The position numbers were made by a program, and so were the translations under genes. From positions 62,001 through 126,000 of the forward strand of contig NZ_CVSS01000051.1 in assembly GCF_001180185.1 (NCBI RefSeq): DNA of 64,000 nt, written 5' to 3'. Position 1 is the stretch's first letter. The number at the start of each line of letters is the position of its first letter. Positions 8,371 through 17,011 of this stretch are shown in pieces. The stretch comes from Candidatus Pelagibacter communis. Its GTDB lineage: Bacteria > Pseudomonadota > Alphaproteobacteria > Pelagibacterales > Pelagibacteraceae. The notes under the pieces are model-generated. The model made no database searches. It saw only the letters and a program-made list of their open reading frames with translations, and was not told the DNA's origin.

Positions 8371-9837
8371 ATGGCATTAAATCTAAGTTACATAAGTAAA
8401 AAAACTACAGGTGATCTGGTAATATTTTACACAGAAAAGTATAAATTAATCGAACTTAATTATTATTTTAAAAATCAGGAGATAGATTATATAAATCAGA
8501 TAATAAATTCAAAATCGATAAGAGCAAACAACAAAAAACTATCAATTTTTAATCTTAACCCCTCCCAAAGAATTGTTATTGTCCCTGTAAAACCGGGTCA
8601 AACTTCTTTTGAAAACGAAAAAAGTGGAGCAAAATTTTATGAATTTTTGAAATCTAATTTTGTTTTTTCAATCAGCATTTTAGATAAAAACGCAAAATTT
8701 TTTTCTAAGAAAAATAAATTTTTTTTAAATGAATTTCTACATGGATTACAGTTAAAGTCATATGAATTTAATAAATATAAGACTAAGGATGAAAGTAAAA
8801 ATATTAATATTAATATTCCAATTAAGATGAAATCTAATATTAAAAAGATTAATTCAAAATTCAATGCAATACTTAATGGAACAAATTTAACTAAAGATTT
8901 AGTTTCAGAACCTGGCAATATTCTTCATCCAGATGAATATGCAAAAAGAATTATGCAATTAAGAAAATTTGGTTTGAAAGTTACTATTTTGAATAAAAAT
9001 AAATTGAAAAAAATGGGAATGAACGCATTATTGGGTGTTGGCCAAGGAAGTATTAGAGGATCTTACCTAGTAATAATAGAGTGGCGCGGTTCTAGTAAAA
9101 ATAACAAACCCCTTGCTTTTGTAGGAAAAGGAGTTTGTTTTGATACTGGTGGCATATCTTTAAAACCAGCTAAATTTATGGAGGATATGACTTACGACAT
9201 GGCTGGCTCCGCAGTTGTTGTTGGATTAATGAAAAATTTAGCTTTAAGAAAAGCAAAAATAAATGCAGTTGGAGTAGTAGGATTGGTTGAAAATATGCCT
9301 GATGGAAATGCACAAAGACCAGGTGACATTGTAAGATCTTATAGTGGAAAAACTATAGAAGTTTTAAATACAGATGCTGAAGGAAGGCTAGTTTTAGCGG
9401 ACGCACTCACTTATACAGAAGAAAAATTCAAACCAAAATTTATTATTGATTTAGCAACATTAACAGGAGCAATTATAGTTGCATTAGGCTCAGAATATGC
9501 AGGTTTATTTAGTAATGACGATAAATTATCAAATCAGATTTATAATTCAGGTATCAAAGTTGACGAGAAAGTTTGGAGAATGCCACTTAATAAGAGTTAT
9601 GATAAATTAATTAATTCAAAAAAAGCAGACATGCAAAACATTAATTATGTTGGAGGAGCAGGATCTACAACAGCAGCACAATTTTTACAAAGGTTTATAA
9701 TAAATAAAACACCATGGGCACATCTTGATATTGCTGGGATGGCTTTTTCAAAATACGGTGGAGCTTTGAACTCAGGTGGTGCCACAGGTTTTGGAGTAAG
9801 ATTATTAAACCAACTTATTGAGGATAATTATGAATAA
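8371..9837 (+). CDS. pepA: Leucyl aminopeptidase (M17 family)
   Basis: A 488-residue cytosolic metallo-aminopeptidase that removes N-terminal residues from peptides. The M17 signature NTDAEGRLVLAD is present at residues 333-344, preceded by the metal-binding region GKGVCFDTGGISLKP and DMAGSA. The N-terminal M17 regulatory domain is divergent, as usual. E. coli PepA also binds DNA in site-specific recombination, but nothing here shows that role. The gene is divergent from lptF, a frequent arrangement in proteobacteria, and its last codons overlap ndk by 8 bases. Confidence 0.95.
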   Translation: MALNLSYISKKTTGDLVIFYTEKYKLIELNYYFKNQEIDYINQIINSKSIRANNKKLSIFNLNPSQRIVIVPVKPGQTSFENEKSGAKFYEFLKSNFVFSISILDKNAKFFSKKNKFFLNEFLHGLQLKSYEFNKYKTKDESKNININIPIKMKSNIKKINSKFNAILNGTNLTKDLVSEPGNILHPDEYAKRIMQLRKFGLKVTILNKNKLKKMGMNALLGVGQGSIRGSYLVIIEWRGSSKNNKPLAFVGKGVCFDTGGISLKPAKFMEDMTYDMAGSAVVVGLMKNLALRKAKINAVGVVGLVENMPDGNAQRPGDIVRSYSGKTIEVLNTDAEGRLVLADALTYTEEKFKPKFIIDLATLTGAIIVALGSEYAGLFSNDDKLSNQIYNSGIKVDEKVWRMPLNKSYDKLINSKKADMQNINYVGGAGSTTAAQFLQRFIINKTPWAHLDIAGMAFSKYGGALNSGGATGFGVRLLNQLIEDNYE

Positions 9838-10240
9838 TTTAGAACAAACACTGTCTATTATTAAACCTGATGCAGTTGAGAGAAATCTTGAATCAGAAAT
9901 TAAGTCAATGTTTATAAAAAATAATTTTAAAATTATAAAAGAAAAAAAAATTCAAATTGAAAAATCTGAGGCTGAAAAGTTTTATAAAGTCCATGAAACA
10001 AAACCGTTTTATAATGATTTATGTTCCTATCTTTCATCTGGTCCCATAATTGTTATGATATTAGAGAAAGAAAACGCAGTCATTGCTAACAGAGAATTAA
10101 TGGGTTCAACTAATCCAAAGGAAGCAAAAGAGGGGACTATTCGAAAAATATATGGAATCTCAATTGATAAAAACTCTGTACATGGTTCAGATAGCTTAGA
10201 AAATGCACAAATAGAGATAGATTTTTTTTTTAAAGTCTAG
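9830..10240 (+). CDS. ndk: Nucleoside diphosphate kinase
   Basis: A 136-residue enzyme that transfers the gamma phosphate of ATP to nucleoside diphosphates. The active-site motif NSVHGSDS carries the phospho-histidine (His118). LSIIKPDAVERN at the N-terminus and GSTNPKEAKEGTIR also match. The ATG at 9830 is preferred over an in-frame TTG at 9818, because the family begins within a few residues of the IKPDA motif. The gene overlaps pepA by 8 bases and converges on purN with an 11-base overlap. Confidence 0.96.
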   Translation: MNNLEQTLSIIKPDAVERNLESEIKSMFIKNNFKIIKEKKIQIEKSEAEKFYKVHETKPFYNDLCSYLSSGPIIVMILEKENAVIANRELMGSTNPKEAKEGTIRKIYGISIDKNSVHGSDSLENAQIEIDFFFKV

Positions 10241-10814
10241 CTATTATTTTTTTAAGAGCTTTTGGGTACAAAAGATGTTCTTGTTTAAGAATTCTTTTAG
10301 CAAGTTTTTCAGGATTATCATTTTTTAGTATAGGAACCTTTTTTTGAAGGATAATCTTTCCAGCATCAAGTTTTGAATTGACAAAATGAACAGTGCAACC
10401 AGAAAACTTTTCTTTATTTTCCAACACTTTTTGGTGTGTATTTAAACCTTTATATTTTGGTAATAATGATGGATGAATATTGATTATTTTTCCTTTAAAT
10501 TTTTTTATAAAATTTTTTGTTAAAATTTTCATAAAGCCTGCAAGACAAATCAAATCTATATAATTTTTTATCAATTCATCATTAATATGTTTTTCAGCAT
10601 TCAAAATATTATTATAATTAATCGACTTTTTTTTTATTTTAAATTTTCTTGCATACTGGAGACCTTTAGCTTTTGAGTTACTAGAAATGACTAGTTTAAT
10701 TATAAATTGAGAGTCTTTTTTAAGTGAATGCTTAATTAAATTCTTAAGATTACTTCCATTCCCAGAAATAAAAACTGCAACTTTTGTTTTAGTAATTCCA
10801 ATTAATTTTCCCAT
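10230..10814 (-). CDS. purN: Phosphoribosylglycinamide formyltransferase PurN
   Basis: PurN formylates GAR with 10-formyl-THF in the third step of purine synthesis. The 194-residue protein shows SGNGSNLKNLI at the phosphate site, LAGFMKIL, HPSLLPKYKG and CTVHFVN (catalytic Asn-His-Asp region). The stretch DAGKIILQKKVP follows, as expected. The start overlaps the end of purM by 26 bases, and purMN is a common pair. The two extra N-terminal turns before KVAVFISG have no alternative ATG. Confidence 0.94.
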   Translation of the reverse strand: MGKLIGITKTKVAVFISGNGSNLKNLIKHSLKKDSQFIIKLVISSNSKAKGLQYARKFKIKKKSINYNNILNAEKHINDELIKNYIDLICLAGFMKILTKNFIKKFKGKIINIHPSLLPKYKGLNTHQKVLENKEKFSGCTVHFVNSKLDAGKIILQKKVPILKNDNPEKLAKRILKQEHLLYPKALKKIIARL

Positions 10815-11820
10815 TTAACTTAATTCTATTCTGACTTTTAATAATCTTTCCAATTAAATAAGGTTTAAATTCTTTAGAAAAAAATTTATTTATCTTATTA
10901 ATATTTTTAGGATTAATTATTATACAAAAACCCACTCCACAATTAAACGTTTTTAACATTTCAGTATCTGATATTTTGTTATTTTTTAACCAATTAAATA
11001 TCTTTAAGGGTTTTATTTCATCCAAATTTATATTAGCACATAGGTTATCAGGTATTATCCTTTTAATATTATCAGCTATTCCTCCACCTGTAATATTTGC
11101 ACAACCATTTATTAAGTTTTTATTTGTAAGATTTAAAATTTCTTTTACATAAATTTTTGTTGGTTTAATAAGTTCTTTTTTTAAAAAATTGTTTTTAATC
11201 AATTTTATTTTTTTTTTCTTAATTACATGTCTTATTAAAGAGTAGCCGTTAGAATGAATCCCTGAGGAAGGTATAGCAAATATTAAGTCTCCTTTTTTAA
11301 TTTTGTTTTTATTTAAAATTTTTTTCTCATCAACTATGCCTACTGAAAAACCTGCAATATCGAATTTTCCTTTTTCGTAAGTTCCAGGCATTTCAGCTGT
11401 CTCACCACCAACAAGTTGGCATTTAGCGATATTACAACCTTTCATTATTCCTTTTATAATGGCTTTAACTTTTTTTAATTCAATTTTATTAATTGAAATG
11501 TAGTCGAGAAACAAAATGGGCTTTGCTCCTTGAACTATTAAGTCGTTTACACTCATGGCAACTAAGTCTATGCCTATAGTATCAAATTTATTTAAAAAGT
11601 TTGCTATTTCAACTTTAGTTCCTACTCCGTCTGTGCAAGCAACTATTTTTGGGTTTTTAAACCCTTTTGGAATGCTTGAAATAGACCCAAATCCACCAAT
11701 ATTATTAAACTTTTTGTTGCCTTTTTTTTTTGATGAAATGCTAGATATGAAATTAACAAATCTATCTGCTGTTCTAATGTTGACCCCACTTTTTTTATAG
11801 GTAAAGAGTTTTTTATTCAT
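10789..11820 (-). CDS. purM: Phosphoribosylformylglycinamidine cyclo-ligase PurM
   Basis: PurM closes the imidazole ring to form AIR in purine synthesis. Diagnostic segments of the 343-residue protein are YKKSGVNIRTADRFV, ACTDGVGTKVEIA, DLVAMSVNDLIVQGAKP, GGETAEMPGTY and GIHSNGYSL. Length is normal for the family. It is the first gene of a two-gene purM-purN unit. Its start lies only 22 bases from the divergent DUF2066 gene, so the two promoters must overlap. Confidence 0.95.
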   Translation of the reverse strand: MNKKLFTYKKSGVNIRTADRFVNFISSISSKKKGNKKFNNIGGFGSISSIPKGFKNPKIVACTDGVGTKVEIANFLNKFDTIGIDLVAMSVNDLIVQGAKPILFLDYISINKIELKKVKAIIKGIMKGCNIAKCQLVGGETAEMPGTYEKGKFDIAGFSVGIVDEKKILNKNKIKKGDLIFAIPSSGIHSNGYSLIRHVIKKKKIKLIKNNFLKKELIKPTKIYVKEILNLTNKNLINGCANITGGGIADNIKRIIPDNLCANINLDEIKPLKIFNWLKNNKISDTEMLKTFNCGVGFCIIINPKNINKINKFFSKEFKPYLIGKIIKSQNRIKLNGKINWNY

Positions 11821-11842
11821 TACAATATTGTTTAAAATAACT

Positions 11843-12904
11843 ATGCATTGTCAAAAACTCTTATATATATTTTTTTTGGTTCTAGCTCTAAATTTATCTT
11901 TTTTTTCCACAAAAAAAGTAAATGCAAAAGTTTTTTATATAGATCAAGTAGAAATTTCAGAAAAATTAGTAAATAACTTTAACAAAGACATTCTTATTAA
12001 CAAAGGATTTGAAAAAGCATTTAAGGATTTAATGACTATGATGGTTAAATCTAAAGATTTATCAAAAGCTATTGATGTAAGTTTAAATGAAATTAAAAGT
12101 ATGATAGAAACTTTTACAATAAAAAAAGAAAATTTCATTAATAATACTTATAATTTAAATTTAGGAGTATCTTTTAATAAAAAAAAAATCTTTAATTATT
12201 TAAGCTCAAAAAATATATTTCCTGCGCAAATTATTAAAGAAAAATTTTTTTTTATACCAGTTATTATAGATCAATCTACAACAGATCTATTGATTTTTTC
12301 AAATAACCCAATTTATGAATATTGGAAAAAAAATGATAAAAAAGATTATTTAATTGAATATATATTACCAACAGAAGACTTAGAGGATATTAATTTAATT
12401 AAAAAAGAATATCTCAATCTAGAAAATTACGATTTTCAAGATATTATTAAAAAATATTTTCTAGACCATTCTATCATTGCCTTATTTTTTAAAGATGAAA
12501 ATCAAGTGAAAATTTTGTCAAAAATTAATATTAAAGGGAATACATTTATTAAAAGTGATTCATTTTCAGAAATTGATTTAAAAAATATTGATAACTTAAA
12601 TTTATTAATCGGTGATTTAAAAATTATTTACGAAGATTTTTGGAAAGATAATAATTTGATTAATTCATCCATTAAGCTTCCATTATTTATACAAGTTAAA
12701 AATAATAATTTTGATTTTATTTCTAAATTTGAAGAAACTTTAAATACAATTGATCTGATAAATAGTTATTCTATAAGTAGATTTAATAAAGATTATATTT
12801 TTTACGAAATAATTTTCAATGGAACGACCAAAAACTTTATCAATATAATGGAAGACAATGATTATAAATTTAATACACAGAAAAAAACTTGGATTTTAGA
12901 ATGA
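11843..12904 (+). CDS. DUF2066 family exported protein
   Basis: A 353-residue protein with a clear signal peptide (YIFFLVLALNLSFF, cleavage probably after KKVNA). The remainder has no catalytic motif I recognise. Size, secretion and position just upstream of hda match the DUF2066 family, found between purM and hda in many proteobacteria. The ATG at 11843 gives a compact signal peptide; an in-frame TTG at 11828 would add five residues. It ends in an ATGA overlap with hda, so the two are translationally coupled. Function unknown. Confidence 0.7.
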   Translation: MHCQKLLYIFFLVLALNLSFFSTKKVNAKVFYIDQVEISEKLVNNFNKDILINKGFEKAFKDLMTMMVKSKDLSKAIDVSLNEIKSMIETFTIKKENFINNTYNLNLGVSFNKKKIFNYLSSKNIFPAQIIKEKFFFIPVIIDQSTTDLLIFSNNPIYEYWKKNDKKDYLIEYILPTEDLEDINLIKKEYLNLENYDFQDIIKKYFLDHSIIALFFKDENQVKILSKINIKGNTFIKSDSFSEIDLKNIDNLNLLIGDLKIIYEDFWKDNNLINSSIKLPLFIQVKNNNFDFISKFEETLNTIDLINSYSISRFNKDYIFYEIIFNGTTKNFINIMEDNDYKFNTQKKTWILE

Positions 12905-13563
12905 AAAATTTAAATCAATTGATTATAAAATTTGATTATGAGCAAAATTTTAAAGATGATGATTTTTATATTTCAGACAGCAATAAGCATATTTTTAATT
13001 TATTAAACAGTTGGCCAAAATGGGAAAAGAACTTTTTAAATATTATAGGTGAAAAGTTTTCAGGTAAAACACATCTCGTAAATATATTTATCAAAAGATA
13101 CAAAGGTATTAAACTTGATGCAAATTTATTGAAAGCAGATGATTTAAAAATGATTAAAATCCATGAAAATATAATTTTAGAGAATATAAGTGAAGATATT
13201 GATGAAAAATTGATTTACAGTTTATTTAATATTATTGATATTGATAATAAGTATATTATTGTAACTTCACGTAAGCCTATTGTGGATTTAAATTTTTCAT
13301 TATTAGATTTAAGATCTAGAACAAAAAATTTTCTTTTGCAAACTATTGAAAAACCCGATGATGAGTTGATGTTTGCTTTAATTTTAAAAAATTTATCTGA
13401 CCGTCAAATATCCATAGATAAGAAACTTATAGAATTTATTATTAAAAGAATAGATAGATCGTATGACAAAATATTTGATTTCATATATAAAGTTGACGAA
13501 TTAAGTTTAAAAAAGAAAAAACCAATAGATTTTAAAATTATAAAAGAGGTTTTAGGAGAGTAA
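12901..13563 (+). CDS. hda: DnaA-related replication regulator Hda/HdaA
   Basis: A 220-residue AAA+ protein related to the DnaA ATPase domain but lacking the DNA-binding domain. Hda bound to the sliding clamp stimulates ATP hydrolysis on DnaA and so limits re-initiation. The N-terminal QLIIKF (residues 6-11) sits where the clamp-binding QLxLxL/F motif lies in the family. The P-loop is GEKFSGKTH (50-58) and Sensor 1 is IVTSRKP. The Walker B position reads IILENISE rather than the usual acidic pair, so ATP hydrolysis by this protein itself is doubtful. The start is ATGA-coupled to the DUF2066 gene. Confidence 0.85.
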   Translation: MKNLNQLIIKFDYEQNFKDDDFYISDSNKHIFNLLNSWPKWEKNFLNIIGEKFSGKTHLVNIFIKRYKGIKLDANLLKADDLKMIKIHENIILENISEDIDEKLIYSLFNIIDIDNKYIIVTSRKPIVDLNFSLLDLRSRTKNFLLQTIEKPDDELMFALILKNLSDRQISIDKKLIEFIIKRIDRSYDKIFDFIYKVDELSLKKKKPIDFKIIKEVLGE

Positions 13564-15351
13564 TTGAGTAAAAAATATAGAACACATAATTGCGGTGAGC
13601 TTAATATAAAACATGTTGGAAAGGATGTATTACTTTCTGGTTGGATAAATAAAAAAAGAGATCATGGAAACTTATTATTTATAGATCTAAGAGACAATTA
13701 TGGAATTACACAGTGTATTATAGATAAAGAAAACTCAAAATTTAATGAACTAGAAAAAACTCCATTAGAAACCGTAATAAGAATTGAGGGAAAGGTAGTA
13801 AATAGGTCAGAGGATACAATTAACAAAGAAATAAAAACTGGTGAAATTGAAATTGGAATTCAAAAATTTAATGTTTTAGGCACTTGTAAAGAATTACCCT
13901 TACCAGTATTTACAGACCAAGAATATGCTGAAGATATAAGACTCAAATATAGATTTTTAGATTTAAGAAGAAAAAAAATTCATGAAAATATTATTTTAAG
14001 GTCAAAAGTAATATCATTTATAAGAAATCAAATGCATGAATTAGGTTTTTTAGAATTTCAGACACCTATTCTAACATCTTCTAGTCCAGAGGGTGCTAGA
14101 GATTTTTTAGTTCCAAGTAGATTAAATCCTGGTAAATTTTATGCGCTTCCTCAAGCTCCACAGCAATTTAAACAATTAATTATGGTCTCAGGATTTGATA
14201 AGTATTTTCAAATCGCCCCTTGTTTTAGGGATGAAGATGCTAGAGCTGACCGAAGTCCTGGTGAATTTTATCAATTAGATTTAGAAATGTCATTTGTAGA
14301 GCAAGAGGATGTATTTAATGTGGTTGAAACATTGTTGATAAATACTTTTAAAGAATTCTCAAAGAAAAAATTACTTTTTAATAATTTTCCTAAAATTTCT
14401 TATAAAGAAGCTATGCTCAAATATGGATCTGATAAACCAGATCTTAGAAATCCTCTACTCATCAATGACATCACAGAAATTTTTTTAAGAGAAGATGTTT
14501 CTTTTGAAATTTTTAAAAGACTTGTAAAGAAAGGATCAATGGTAAGATGTATTGTAACCAAAAAAACTAAAGACAAGCCTAGAAGTTTTTTTGACAACAT
14601 TGATAAATGGGCAAAAAATCAGGGAGCATCTGGATTAGCATATTTTACGTTAGAAAAAGATAAAGAAGTTTCAGGAAAAGGACCAATTGGAAAATTTTTT
14701 TCTAAAGAGTCTTTAGAGCAAATTATGAGTTTAACAGGAGCTGAAATAGGCGATAGTATATTTTTAGCTTGCTCAAATAAAAAAGATCTTGAGAGAATAA
14801 CATCTCTTGCGAGAGAAAAAATTGCAAAAGACTTAGATTTGATTGATGATGATACTTTTGCTTTTTGCTGGGTTATAGATTATCCAATGTTTGAAATAAA
14901 CGATGTAACTAATAAAATTGAATTTAGCCATAATCCTTTTTCTATGCCTCAGGGTAGTTTAGATAATATTAATTTTGAAAAACCCTTAGAAATATTAGCC
15001 TATCAGTACGACATAGTTTGTAATGGAATTGAATTATCATCAGGGGCTATAAGAAATCATATACCAGAACTAATGTATAAACTTTTCTCCATAGCGGGAT
15101 ACTCAAAAAATGATGTAAACCAAAAATTTAGTGGGATGATTAATGCCTTAAGTTATGGAGCACCTCCCCATGGTGGTATAGCACCTGGTATTGATAGGAT
15201 AGTAATGTTACTCGCAAATGAGAAAAATATTAGAGAAGTAACAATGTTTCCTATGAATCAAAATGCTCAAGATTTGATGATGAATGCACCTTCAGATATA
15301 AATGATAAACAGTTAAAAGAATTAAACTTAAGCCTTAGATCTAAAAAATAA
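13564..15351 (+). CDS. aspS: Aspartyl-tRNA synthetase
   Basis: A class II synthetase of 595 residues, the bacterial length that includes the GAD insertion. It has an N-terminal OB fold (VLLSGWINKKRDHGNLLFIDLRD), motif 2 (FRDEDARADRSPGEFYQLD) and motif 3 (GGIAPGIDRIVMLL). The start is TTG at 13564, immediately after the stop codon of hda in the same frame; no ATG lies near the N-terminus. The ribosome binding site AGGAGAG (13554-13560) sits at the right distance, inside the end of hda. Alphaproteobacterial AspS is often non-discriminating (Asp/Asn), which I cannot tell from sequence alone. Confidence 0.96.
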   Translation: MSKKYRTHNCGELNIKHVGKDVLLSGWINKKRDHGNLLFIDLRDNYGITQCIIDKENSKFNELEKTPLETVIRIEGKVVNRSEDTINKEIKTGEIEIGIQKFNVLGTCKELPLPVFTDQEYAEDIRLKYRFLDLRRKKIHENIILRSKVISFIRNQMHELGFLEFQTPILTSSSPEGARDFLVPSRLNPGKFYALPQAPQQFKQLIMVSGFDKYFQIAPCFRDEDARADRSPGEFYQLDLEMSFVEQEDVFNVVETLLINTFKEFSKKKLLFNNFPKISYKEAMLKYGSDKPDLRNPLLINDITEIFLREDVSFEIFKRLVKKGSMVRCIVTKKTKDKPRSFFDNIDKWAKNQGASGLAYFTLEKDKEVSGKGPIGKFFSKESLEQIMSLTGAEIGDSIFLACSNKKDLERITSLAREKIAKDLDLIDDDTFAFCWVIDYPMFEINDVTNKIEFSHNPFSMPQGSLDNINFEKPLEILAYQYDIVCNGIELSSGAIRNHIPELMYKLFSIAGYSKNDVNQKFSGMINALSYGAPPHGGIAPGIDRIVMLLANEKNIREVTMFPMNQNAQDLMMNAPSDINDKQLKELNLSLRSKK

Positions 15352-16170
15352 TTATTTTTTCCCTTTGAGGTTTATTTTTACATCAGACAAATCAACAAGA
15401 TTTTTTTTATAATTGTTTCTCACAAATCCTTTGCTGGTTATATCTTTTACTATTTTAAGTAATTGATTTTGATCATCTGAATTTTGTTCTATATTATTAA
15501 TATCTGACCCGCCTATTGATGGGGTATGAGCTAAATCTTCTCTATTTAGATATGAAATTGCCAATTCTCTAAAAATATAATCTAGAATTGATGTGGCGCT
15601 AAGAATTCTATCATTCCCAACTACTTTACCAGAAGGTTCAAATTTGGTACCTATGAATGCACTAATATATTCGTCCAAAGGTACCCCATATTGCAAACCT
15701 AATGATACTGCTATTGCAAAATTATTCATCAACGCTTTGACTAATTCTCCTTCTTTGCTTGTATCAATAAATATTTCTCCAATTTTACCATCTTCATACT
15801 CTCCTGTATGTAAATAAACTTTATGATCACCAATAGTTGCTTTTTGTATGTAGCCTTTTCTTCTATCTGGCATACTAAATCTTTTACCAGACTTATCAGA
15901 GTTATATAAATTTTGAGTAAAAGTTTTTTGAAAAGCATCTTTTTTTAAAGTCTCATTAGATGCAACTATATCAATTTTTTTATCAACTACTTTTTTTTCA
16001 TTAGCATCTAAATTTTTTGTTTTTCTGTTATCCAACTTAACATCTAGAATTTCAAATTTTCCATCATCTCTTTTTTCTAAGTTCTTTAGTTCTTTGTCGT
16101 TTATTTCATCAAGATAATGATTAACTTTGAATGTACACGTGTAATAAGTTTCAACTAAATATTTTGCCAT
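15352..16170 (-). CDS. Free-standing domain resembling the C-terminus of B12-dependent ribonucleotide reductase (TSCPD-type)
   Basis: A 272-residue protein. Residues about 100-225 match my memory of the C-terminal part of class II ribonucleotide reductase Nrd[56 protein letters not shown] and [19 protein letters not shown]. The catalytic ten-stranded barrel, its radical-site cysteines and the cobalamin site are absent. The first 90 residues are lysine/aspartate rich and unlike NrdJ. The gene ends flush against aspS, stop to stop, and is divergent from the NDUFA12 gene. The upstream ribosome site GGAG supports the ATG at 16170. Its role is unknown; it could be a regulator or a partner of another reductase. 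Confidence 0.7.
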   Translation of the reverse strand: MAKYLVETYYTCTFKVNHYLDEINDKELKNLEKRDDGKFEILDVKLDNRKTKNLDANEKKVVDKKIDIVASNETLKKDAFQKTFTQNLYNSDKSGKRFSMPDRRKGYIQKATIGDHKVYLHTGEYEDGKIGEIFIDTSKEGELVKALMNNFAIAVSLGLQYGVPLDEYISAFIGTKFEPSGKVVGNDRILSATSILDYIFRELAISYLNREDLAHTPSIGGSDINNIEQNSDDQNQLLKIVKDITSKGFVRNNYKKNLVDLSDVKINLKGKK

Positions 16171-16284
16171 TTTACTCCAATTTTAAAATTTTATTTTGAT
16201 TTAAGAATCAATTAATTTATATACAAATCCATATTTTAGTCTAATTTAATTTATACAATTTAAAATTGAATAAAAAAAAAATTA

Positions 16285-16650
16285 ATGTTGACACTTTTTA
16301 AAAAAATATTCACTTGGTGGAATCGGGACACTTTCGGAACTAGGTTAAAAACTATTTTTTTTGGGAAATTTGTAGGTTCAGACTCTTTTGGAAATAAATA
16401 TTATGAGAGTAGAAATGGAAAAAGATGGGTGATATATTCTGATGAAATTGATGCGACTAAAATTCCTGTAGAATGGTATTCTTGGATGCATTTCACACCA
16501 AACAAAATTGAAAAAAAACATAATCTTGATAAATATCAGTGGCAAAAACCTCATCAATCAAATTTAACAGGTACTCAAAAAGCTTATTATCCAAATAAAG
16601 ATAAAGAAAATGTTATTGATAAGAAATATAAAAGTTGGAAGTCTAAGTAA
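16285..16650 (+). CDS. NDUFA12-family NADH:ubiquinone oxidoreductase accessory subunit
   Basis: A 121-residue protein of the NDUFA12 (17.2 kDa subunit) family, a supernumerary complex I subunit shared by alphaproteobacteria and mitochondria. Typical features are TFGTRLKTIFFGKFVGSD, GNKYYESRNGKRWVIY, a proline/tryptophan segment VPVEWYSWMH-like (here IPVEWYSWMHF) and the C-terminal YQWQKPHQSNLTGT. It is expected on the matrix/cytosolic side of complex I. The next gene, a DUF2155 protein, starts 41 bases before its stop. That pairing is common in alphaproteobacteria. Confidence 0.9.
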   Translation: MLTLFKKIFTWWNRDTFGTRLKTIFFGKFVGSDSFGNKYYESRNGKRWVIYSDEIDATKIPVEWYSWMHFTPNKIEKKHNLDKYQWQKPHQSNLTGTQKAYYPNKDKENVIDKKYKSWKSK

Positions 16651-17011
16651 GTTAATTTTTATTATCAGTATTCTTATATCTGATGTTTCTTATGCACAGA
16701 CACAAAGCATGATGATTGGAACAAAAACTGATATTAAAATTTTAGATAAAATTAGTTCAAAAAATGAGTTAATTAATTTAAATAATACTGATGAATATAT
16801 ATACAAAGATTTAGCAATAAAAAGCATGAAATGTACAAACTCTGAATTTGATGATAATCCAGAAATTAAGGCATATATTCAAGTCAGAGATCTCACCAGA
16901 AATGATAATGATAAAGTTTATGTGTTTAATGGCTGGATGTTTTCTTCAAGTCCTTCGATAGCACCTTTTGATCATCCTGTGTATGATATATGGTTAGTAG
17001 ATTGTTATTAA
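16610..17011 (+). CDS. DUF2155 family exported protein
   Basis: A 133-residue protein with a signal peptide (KLIFIISILISDVSYAQ). The conserved DUF2155 core is KCTNSEFDDNPEIKAYIQV followed by VFNGWMFSSSPSIAPFDHPVYDIWLVDC. The conserved cysteines in KCTN and at the C-terminus suggest a disulfide in the periplasm. The ATG at 16610 lies inside the NDUFA12 gene. The function is not known. The stop codon overlaps that of convergent accC in a shared TTAA (17008-17011). Confidence 0.82.
   Translation: MLLIRNIKVGSLSKLIFIISILISDVSYAQTQSMMIGTKTDIKILDKISSKNELINLNNTDEYIYKDLAIKSMKCTNSEFDDNPEIKAYIQVRDLTRNDNDKVYVFNGWMFSSSPSIAPFDHPVYDIWLVDCY

Noticed and set aside
11828-11845. Upstream TTG/GTG starts for the DUF2066 gene, and likewise at 9818, 12889, 19437, 36488 and 37180
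   Set aside because: In each case an ATG a few codons downstream has a better ribosome site, a stop/start overlap, or matches the usual family start.
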